Shown one piece after another: positions 58,732 to 64,000 of a stretch of DNA of 64,000 nt (positions are counted from its first letter, which is position 1; every line of letters begins with the position of its first letter). The notes under the pieces are model-generated. The model was not told the origin of the DNA. It was given only the letters and a program-made list of their open reading frames with translations, and ran no database searches. A program made the position numbers and the translations under genes. This stretch comes from Mycolicibacterium mageritense (GTDB taxonomy: Bacteria; Actinomycetota; Actinomycetes; Mycobacteriales; Mycobacteriaceae): positions 124,001-188,000 of the forward strand of contig NZ_AP022567.1 of NCBI RefSeq assembly GCF_010727475.1. Reading direction: 5' to 3'.

Positions 58732-59628
58732 TCAGTACAGCGCGTTGGCGAGATTGCGGCGGCCCGCGACGACGTCCGGGTCGGCGGGGTCGAAGAGGTC
58801 GAACAGCTCGATGAGCCGCGTCCGCACCGCCGTCCGGTCATCCCCGGACGTGCGCTTGATCAGGGCGATCAGCCGGTCGAACGCGGCCGACACCTGCTGC
58901 TGCAGGATCTCGACGTCGGCCGCGGCGAACGCCGCTTCGATGTCCGCCGGTGCGGCGTCCGCGACCGCGACCGCATCGGGCCGTTGCGCACTGGCGCGCT
59001 GCAGGAACGTGATCTGCCGGACGGCACCCTTGGCCTCGGCGTTGTTGGGGTTGGCAGCCAAGATCGCCTGGTAGGCCGTCAGCGCCTCGGCGAAATTGCC
59101 GTTGTCGAGATGGTCGCGCGCCGCCGCCAGCTCCGGGTCGACCTGCTCGGGTTCATCGCTGTCGGGCGAACCGCTGAGCTTGCCGCGAGTCGCCTCCAGC
59201 AGCGAATCGACCCATCGCCGCAGCTGATCGGCCGGCTGGGCACCCTGGAAGCTCGCGATGGGCTGGCCGGCCGCCAGCGCCACCACGGTCGGAACACCCT
59301 GGATGCCGAACATCTGCGCCACGCGCGGCGTGGTGTCGACGTTGACCGAGGCCAGCGACCACTTGCCGGCATCGGCGGTGGCCAGTCCGGCCAATGTGTC
59401 GCCGAGCTGCACGCTGGAGTCGCTGCGCGGCGACCACAACAACACCACCACCGGCACCTGACTGGACCGGATCAGCACCTCGGCTTCGAAATTCGCCTCG
59501 GTCACCTCGACACCACCCGGGCCTGCGGTCGCGTCTGAACCACCGGTCTGCGCCGGGCGCTGCTTGAGCGCCGAGAGGTCAACTGCACCGGCCAATGCCG
59601 GGCCGACAGAAGGTCGTGGACGAGTCAC
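58732..59628 (-). CDS. thioredoxin-like protein with C-terminal TPR domain (CnoX/YbbN-like), lacking the CxxC site
   Basis: 298 residues from a GTG at 59628. Thioredoxin fold at about residues 40-150: VPVVVLLWSPRSDSSVQLGDTLAGLA, GIQGVPTVVALAAGQPI. The active-site CxxC is replaced by SPRS, so it cannot act as a normal disulfide reductase. Residues 160-298 are helical repeats (DPELAAARDHLDNGNFAEALTAYQAILAANPNN) as in YbbN. Orthologue of Rv1324. A holdase or co-chaperone role is the best guess. Confidence 0.86.
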   Translation of the reverse strand: MTRPRPSVGPALAGAVDLSALKQRPAQTGGSDATAGPGGVEVTEANFEAEVLIRSSQVPVVVLLWSPRSDSSVQLGDTLAGLATADAGKWSLASVNVDTTPRVAQMFGIQGVPTVVALAAGQPIASFQGAQPADQLRRWVDSLLEATRGKLSGSPDSDEPEQVDPELAAARDHLDNGNFAEALTAYQAILAANPNNAEAKGAVRQITFLQRASAQRPDAVAVADAAPADIEAAFAAADVEILQQQVSAAFDRLIALIKRTSGDDRTAVRTRLIELFDLFDPADPDVVAGRRNLANALY

Positions 59629-59641
59629 GTATCCAAGTCTG

Positions 59642-60016
59642 TCACGTCGTTTCGGGCACGGCCCCGCCCGGTTGCGAGACCAGCGCCGACCGGCCCGAGG
59701 ATCGCAGCCGCGCGGTGCGATCGGCCCACATGACGAAGATCACACTGCCAAGCGGCACGATGCTCGCCAGCAACGCCAGAATCCAGGTGCCGATACCCCA
59801 CTTGAACGCGAGTCCGACCAATATCGCGGCCACCACGAACGCGATGAAGATGCCGCCGTGGATCGGACCGAACACCTTGACGCCGACCTCGGTGCGAGGA
59901 CTGCCCAGGTACTTGAAATACATGCCGACCAGCAGGCCGGCCCAGCTGACGGCCTCGGCCAACGCGATGAGCCGGAACCAGCCGGGGATCGAACGCAGGT
60001 CAAAAGAGCTTGTCAT
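59642..60016 (-). CDS. DUF3817 integral membrane protein (second copy)
   Basis: 124 residues from the ATG at 60016 (an ATG at 60025 is possible). Three membrane helices; FRLIALAEAVSWAGLLVGMYFKYL and GPIHGGIFIAFVVAAILVGLAFKW are the DUF3817 core. Paralogue of the 37425-37778 product. It lies 13 bp upstream of the thioredoxin-like gene in the same direction, so probably co-transcribed with it. Function unknown. Confidence 0.83.
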   Translation of the reverse strand: MTSSFDLRSIPGWFRLIALAEAVSWAGLLVGMYFKYLGSPRTEVGVKVFGPIHGGIFIAFVVAAILVGLAFKWGIGTWILALLASIVPLGSVIFVMWADRTARLRSSGRSALVSQPGGAVPETT

Positions 60017-60085
60017 GGCCGCCATTGTGCCCGACCCGCCGGCCAGCTACTACGTAGCGTCGTATAAGGCGTCGCCGATTAGCTG

Positions 60086-61264
60086 TCAGCGCCGCAGAAC
60101 CAGCGCATCACCCTGGCCACCGGCGCCGCACAACGCGGCCACCGCGTAGCCCGAGCCTTTGCGGGCCAGTTCCAGCGCGGCGTGCAGTGTGATGCGGGCG
60201 CCCGACATGCCGATCGGATGGCCGATCGCGATCGCGCCGCCGTTGACGTTGACCTTCGCCGGGTCCACACCCAGTTCCCTGGTGGACGCCAGCGAAACCG
60301 CAGCGAACGCCTCGTTGATCTCGACGACGTCGAGCTGATCGACCGTGATGCCCTCGCGCGCGATCGCCTTCTTGATCGCATTCGCGGGCTGAGACTGCAA
60401 CGTCGAGTCGGGGCCCGCAACCACGCCGTGCGCGCCGATCTCACAGAGCCAGCTCAGGCCCAGCTCCTCGGCCTTGGCCTTGTTCATCACCACGACCGCA
60501 CACGCACCGTCGGAGATCTGCGACGACGAACCCGCGGTGATGGTGCCGTCCTTGCGGAACGCGGGACGCAGGCCGCCCAGCGACTCGGCCGTGGTGTTGG
60601 CACGGATGCCCTCGTCCTCGGCGAACTCGATCGGATCGCCCTTGCGTTGCGGAATCGAGACCGGCACCACCTCGTCGGCGTACACGCCGTCCTTCCACGC
60701 GGCGGCGGCCTTCTGGTGGGACTGCGCAGCAAACTCGTCCTGTTCGGCGCGCGTGAACTTGTCGACTTCGTTGCGCTGCTCGGTCAGCGCGCCCATCGGC
60801 TGATCGGTGAACACGTCGTGCAGGCCGTCGTAAGCCAGGTGATCGAGCACCGTGACGTCGCCGTATTTGTAGCCCTCACGGCTCTTGGGCAGCAGGTGCG
60901 GCGCCTGGGTCATGGACTCCTGGCCACCGGCGACGACGACGTCGAACTCGCCGGCCCGGATCAGCTGATCGGCCAGTGCAATGGCATCGATACCGGACAA
61001 GCACATCTTGTTGATGCTCAGGGCGGGCACGTCCCAGCCGATGCCGCCGGCCACCGCGGCCTGCCGAGCAGGCATCTGCCCGGCGCCCGCAGTCAGCACC
61101 TGCCCCATGATCACGTACTCGACCAGCGAAGCGTCCACGCCCGCCTTCTCCAGGGCACCCTTGATGGCGATCCCGCCCAGGTCGCTGCCCGAGAAATCCT
61201 TGAGCGAGCCCATCAGCTTGCCCACCGGAGTCCGCGCTCCAGCAACGATCACCGACGTTGTCAT
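60086..61264 (-). CDS. fadA4: acetyl-CoA acetyltransferase (thiolase)
   Basis: 392 residues. Acyl-carrier Cys88 in SINKMCLSGI, the signature NEAFA, His in NGGAIAIGHPIGMSGAR and the second Cys in ALCGAGGQGDA make a complete biosynthetic-type thiolase. It joins two acetyl-CoA or cleaves acetoacetyl-CoA. Orthologue of Rv1323. It is divergent from the methylmalonyl-CoA epimerase gene; the 83-bp region between them contains a CRP-like site. Confidence 0.93.
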   Translation of the reverse strand: MTTSVIVAGARTPVGKLMGSLKDFSGSDLGGIAIKGALEKAGVDASLVEYVIMGQVLTAGAGQMPARQAAVAGGIGWDVPALSINKMCLSGIDAIALADQLIRAGEFDVVVAGGQESMTQAPHLLPKSREGYKYGDVTVLDHLAYDGLHDVFTDQPMGALTEQRNEVDKFTRAEQDEFAAQSHQKAAAAWKDGVYADEVVPVSIPQRKGDPIEFAEDEGIRANTTAESLGGLRPAFRKDGTITAGSSSQISDGACAVVVMNKAKAEELGLSWLCEIGAHGVVAGPDSTLQSQPANAIKKAIAREGITVDQLDVVEINEAFAAVSLASTRELGVDPAKVNVNGGAIAIGHPIGMSGARITLHAALELARKGSGYAVAALCGAGGQGDALVLRR

Positions 61265-61293
61265 TTGTTACCTCCAGGGGTGGTTGAGAAAGC

Positions 61294-61309
61294 TGTGTGG
61301 CCGATCACA
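61294..61309. promoter_or_regulatory. CRP-like site TGTGT-N6-TCACA between fadA4 and the epimerase gene
   Basis: Matches the mycobacterial CRP consensus TGTGA-N6-TCACA except for one base, 30 bp upstream of the fadA4 start. A second palindrome, GGTAA-AGG-TTACC, lies at 61327-61339, close to the epimerase start. Confidence 0.45.
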
Positions 61310-61347
61310 CATTCCGCAAGCGTTCAGGTAAAGGTTACCGTTGCGTT

Positions 61348-61821
61348 ATGACCACCGAACATGTCGATGCCCGTCCAGCGCTCTCCAGCGCCCTGGTGAC
61401 CGCGATCGATCATGTCGGTATCGCGGTGCCCGATCTCGATGCCTCGATCAAGTGGTACCACGACAACCTCGGCATGATCGTCCTGCACGAGGAGATCAAC
61501 GAGGAGCAGGGCGTCCGCGAGGCGATGCTGTCGGTTCGTGGCGCACCCAAGGGCAGCGCCCAGATCCAGCTGATGTCGCCGCTGGACGAAAACTCGACCA
61601 TCGCCAAGTTCATCGACAAGCGGGGCCCTGGCCTGCAGCAGCTGGCCTACCGGACCAGCGACATCGACGCCTTGAGCGAGCGGCTGCGCAGCCAGGGCGT
61701 GCGCCTGCTGTACGAGGCGCCCCGCAAGGGCACCGCGAACTCGCGCATCAACTTCGTCCACCCCAAGGATGCCGGCGGCGTGCTGGTCGAGCTGGTCGAG
61801 CCGGCCGGCGACGAGCACTGA
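61348..61821 (+). CDS. methylmalonyl-CoA epimerase (VOC family)
   Basis: 157 residues from the ATG at 61348. Vicinal-oxygen-chelate fold with IDHVGIAVPDLDASIKWY, EEINEEQGVREAML and GVRLLYEAPRKGTANSRINFVHPKDAGGVLVELVEP. Metal ligands His22, Gln74 and Glu149 are present, but the His-His pair usual in GLHHIA is Gln97-Gln98 here, so the third ligand position is altered. It interconverts (2R)- and (2S)-methylmalonyl-CoA in propionate and odd-chain metabolism. Orthologue of Rv1322A. Confidence 0.9.
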   Translation: MTTEHVDARPALSSALVTAIDHVGIAVPDLDASIKWYHDNLGMIVLHEEINEEQGVREAMLSVRGAPKGSAQIQLMSPLDENSTIAKFIDKRGPGLQQLAYRTSDIDALSERLRSQGVRLLYEAPRKGTANSRINFVHPKDAGGVLVELVEPAGDEH

Positions 61822-61825
61822 TCCG

Positions 61826-62113
61826 CTAGGACCACCTACGCGTCGGGCCGCGGTTTGCCCGATTGGCCCAGCACGGCGTGTGCCAATGGCGGCGGTCGTC
61901 CACCGCGGCTTCCCCCATATCCGCGGGCCACGCCACGACATGAGCTGTACCCGAACGAATTTCGTGGTCACACCCCGGACACCGGTACGTCTTGACCGCA
62001 CGCGCCGCGGTGACGGTCCGCACCTCGTACTCATAGCCGTCCGGGCCGGTTTCGATTCGACGCGTCGACAACGCCGGCGGCAGTCGCCGCGGTTCCCGAC
62101 GTCGCCGCGCCAT
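61826..62113 (-). CDS. small zinc-ribbon-like protein coupled to nucS
   Basis: 95 residues from the ATG at 62113, which shares a base with the nucS stop (TGATG). Arg-rich N-terminus (MARRRREPRRLPPAL), then CPGCDHEIRSGTAHVV and RHWHTPCW, giving a C-x2-C plus H-x-H-x2-C set of likely zinc ligands. Orthologue of Rv1322, of unknown function. Tight coupling to nucS suggests a nucleic-acid role, but that is only positional. It converges with the epimerase gene, 4 bp apart. Confidence 0.8.
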   Translation of the reverse strand: MARRRREPRRLPPALSTRRIETGPDGYEYEVRTVTAARAVKTYRCPGCDHEIRSGTAHVVAWPADMGEAAVDDRRHWHTPCWANRANRGPTRRWS

Positions 62114-62787
62114 CAGAACAGCCGGTACTCGTCGTTGTCCATGCCCCGCATCTGGTCGTAATCCAAAGTCACGCAACGGATCCCGCGGTCGGTCGCCAAG
62201 GTACGAGCTTGCGGCTTGATCTGCTGGGCCGCGAAGACGCCGGCGACCGGAGCCAGCAGACTGTCCCGGTTGAGCAGCTCGAGGTAACGCGTCAGCTGTT
62301 CGACCCCGTCGATCTCACCACGCCTCTTGATCTCCACCGCCACCGAACGGCCCAGCTCGTCGCGGCACAGCAGATCCACCGGACCGATCGCGGTCGGGTA
62401 TTCGCGACGCACCAATGTGTAACCCGCGCCGAGCAACTCGACATGTTCGGCGAGCAAGACCTGTAGGTGCGCCTCGACGCCGTCCTTCACCAGACCGGGA
62501 TCGACGCCGAGTTCATGGCTCGAATCATGCTCGACGTCCTCGACCGTGATCCGCAGTTGCTCACCGGCCTTGTTCTCCACCACCCACAGCAGGCCTGCCC
62601 CATCCGAGCTTTCCTCGGTCACCCAACACGGTGGGCTCATCCAGTTCAGGGGCTTGTAGGCACGGTCGTCGGCATGCACGCTGACCGACCCGTCGGCCTT
62701 GAAGAGCAGAAGCCGGCGAGCCGATGGCAGGTGGGCCGTCAACCGGCCCACGTAGTCGACGGTGCACTGGGCAATGACGAGGCGCAC
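62113..62787 (-). CDS. nucS: mismatch-specific endonuclease NucS/EndoMS
   Basis: 224 residues from the GTG at 62787 (MRLVIAQCTVDYVGRLTAHL), which matches the start and length of known mycobacterial NucS; a GTG at 62796 would add three residues. The C-terminal RecB-like nuclease core is GPVDLLCRDELGRSVAVEIKRRGEIDG (Asp, Glu-x-Lys), and the extreme C-terminus EYRLF is the beta-clamp-binding type tail. It carries out non-canonical mismatch repair in actinobacteria lacking MutS/MutL. Divergent from the adenylate cyclase gene. Confidence 0.96.
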   Translation of the reverse strand: MRLVIAQCTVDYVGRLTAHLPSARRLLLFKADGSVSVHADDRAYKPLNWMSPPCWVTEESSDGAGLLWVVENKAGEQLRITVEDVEHDSSHELGVDPGLVKDGVEAHLQVLLAEHVELLGAGYTLVRREYPTAIGPVDLLCRDELGRSVAVEIKRRGEIDGVEQLTRYLELLNRDSLLAPVAGVFAAQQIKPQARTLATDRGIRCVTLDYDQMRGMDNDEYRLF

Positions 62788-62833
62788 CCGATCCACCTTA
62801 GGGGCACGCCCGACGAACTAGGCTGACGGCACA

Positions 62834-64000
62834 ATGAACGCTGACAATTCGGTCGCCCGGCGACTGGGCCGCGTCCTCGAAACAGTCACGCGGCAGAGCA
62901 GCAAGATCCCCGACACGCCGGAATTCGGCTCGTGGATCCTGGGCCGGGTGTCGGAGAGCCAGCGCAAGCGGCGGATCCGCATCCAGCTGATCCTGACGAC
63001 GTTCGTGATCGTCGCGAACCTGCTGGGTATCGGGGTCTCCCTGCTCATCGTCACGGTCCTGTTCCCGACCCCGAGTGTGTTCGACTCGCAGGTGCTCTGG
63101 ATCACGTTCATCCTGGCCCCGGCCTACATCGCCACGGCTCTTGTGGTCGGCGTGTTCTGGGCGACCAACCGTGTGATCCGCAACGTTCGGTGGTCCTTGG
63201 AGGGGCGGCAGCCGACCATCGCCGATCAGCGCAACACGTTCTTTGCGCCGAACAAGCTCACCATCGTGCTGCTGTTCCTGTGGGGGCTGGGCACTGCCGT
63301 CCTCACCACGGCCTACGGCCTGGTGAACACCAACTACATTCCGAAGTTCTTGCTGGGCATCAGTTTTCCCGGGATCGTGGTGTCCGTCAGCTGCCACCTG
63401 TTCACCGAGTTCGCACTGCGGCCCGTGGCTGCACAGGCGCTGGAGGCCGGCCCGCCGCCCGTGCGGCTGGCACCGGGAATCATGGGCCGCACCATGGTGG
63501 TGTGGTTGCTGAGTTCTGGGGTGCCCATCTTGGGCATCCTGCTGGCGGCCGTGTTCGCCTTGACCCTGGAAAACTTGACGCCCACGCAATTCGGGTTCGC
63601 CGTGATCGGGCTGGCGGTCTTCGCACTGATCTTCGGGTTCCTGCTGATGTGGATCCTGTCGTGGCTCACCGCTACGCCCATCCGTGCTGTCCGGGCTGCG
63701 CTGAATCGCGTCGAACAGGGCGATCTCGACACCAATCTGGTGGTGTTCGACGGCACCGAACTGGGGCAGTTGCAGCGCGGATTCAACTCGATGGTGCACG
63801 GCCTGCGGGAACGCGAACGCGTCCGTGACCTGTTCGGCCGCCACGTCGGTCGCGAGGTGGCCGCGCTGGCCGAGCAGGAGAAGCCCCAGCTGGGCGGTGA
63901 AGAACGGCACGCCGCGGTCATATTCGTCGATGTCATCGGTTCCACCCAGCTGGTCACGAGCCGACCCGCGGTCGAGGTCGTCGACCTGCTCAACCGATTC
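62834..64000 (+). CDS. membrane-bound class III adenylate cyclase, 5' part only
   Basis: 389 codons are inside the window from the ATG at 62834 (MNADNSVARRLGRVLETVTRQ); the gene runs off the right edge. Six hydrophobic segments lie between about residues 48 and 280, then a HAMP linker (SWLTATPIRAVRAALNRVEQGDLDTNL, GTELGQLQRGFNSMVHGLRERE) and the beginning of the cyclase domain, AAVIFVDVIGSTQLV, whose Asp binds the catalytic metal. This is the Rv1318c-Rv1320c type. The rest of the catalytic residues cannot be checked because of the truncation. Confidence 0.9.
   Translation, partial: MNADNSVARRLGRVLETVTRQSSKIPDTPEFGSWILGRVSESQRKRRIRIQLILTTFVIVANLLGIGVSLLIVTVLFPTPSVFDSQVLWITFILAPAYIATALVVGVFWATNRVIRNVRWSLEGRQPTIADQRNTFFAPNKLTIVLLFLWGLGTAVLTTAYGLVNTNYIPKFLLGISFPGIVVSVSCHLFTEFALRPVAAQALEAGPPPVRLAPGIMGRTMVVWLLSSGVPILGILLAAVFALTLENLTPTQFGFAVIGLAVFALIFGFLLMWILSWLTATPIRAVRAALNRVEQGDLDTNLVVFDGTELGQLQRGFNSMVHGLRERERVRDLFGRHVGREVAALAEQEKPQLGGEERHAAVIFVDVIGSTQLVTSRPAVEVVDLLNRF

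Noticed and set aside
1..64000. CRISPR arrays, rRNA genes, insertion sequences and prophage
   Set aside because: No regularly spaced repeats, rRNA signatures, transposases, integrases or phage structural genes were seen on either strand.

Overview
The window is high-GC actinobacterial DNA. Its right half keeps the gene order of a mycobacterial chromosome: rdgB-rph-cAMP phosphodiesterase-murI-rhomboid-cysM-cysO-mec-peptidase-DUF2017-clpS, pncB-dinG, glgP-glgE-glgB, thioredoxin-like-fadA4-methylmalonyl-CoA epimerase, nucS and a membrane adenylate cyclase. This matches the Rv1320c-Rv1343c neighbourhood of M. tuberculosis, approximately in order. The large catabolic block at the left suggests a fast-growing environmental mycobacterium of the Mycolicibacterium smegmatis type. 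The species is inferred from recalled gene order and protein similarity, not from a search.

1-8.5 kb: a minus-strand catabolic operon, joined mostly by 4-nt start/stop overlaps. It encodes an MhpC-type hydrolase, an MhpA-type FAD hydroxylase, an MhpB-type extradiol dioxygenase, a KstD-like flavoprotein, a luciferase-like monooxygenase, an SDR, a cyclase-family hydrolase and the start of an FMN reductase. Together these look like ring hydroxylation, meta-cleavage and hydrolysis of an aromatic or partly aromatised cyclic substrate. A divergent IclR regulator, a second KstD-like flavoprotein and a TetR regulator follow (8.5-11.5 kb).

11.4-26.9 kb: an acyl-CoA catabolic block. It holds MeaB, three SDRs, a crotonase, a pair of acyl-CoA dehydrogenases, two AMP-forming acyl-CoA ligases, a [2Fe-2S] ferredoxin, a CaiB-type CoA-transferase, an F420-type LLM oxidoreductase, a split B12-dependent acyl-CoA mutase and a cytochrome P450. 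A palindrome of the form GAGAAT-N3-ATTCTC occurs in three divergent promoters (8.4, 12.4 and 17.5 kb), and related GAGAATGnCAATACC sequences occur in a fourth (22 kb). This points to one shared regulon for much of the left 25 kb.

26.9-37.8 kb: a LacI regulator with a candidate operator in front of the P450 gene, a relic of a transporter gene, the ahpC-ahpD peroxide-defence operon, two tandem zinc-metallopeptidase lipoproteins flanking a DUF4333 protein, a fatty-acyl-AMP ligase, a voltage-sensor-like K+ channel, tRNA-Leu(UAG) next to a free-standing LAGLIDADG-type endonuclease, lprD and a DUF3817 protein.

37.8-64 kb: core genes. A 12-gene minus-strand run from clpS to rdgB covers cysteine synthesis from O-phosphoserine via CysO, cell-wall glutamate racemase, RNase PH and dNTP sanitation. 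It is followed by NAD salvage (pncB), the DinG helicase, a third metallopeptidase lipoprotein, alpha-glucan metabolism (glgP, glgE, glgB), thiolase/epimerase genes, the NucS mismatch endonuclease and a truncated adenylate cyclase at the right edge. No intergenic gap exceeds 300 bp.
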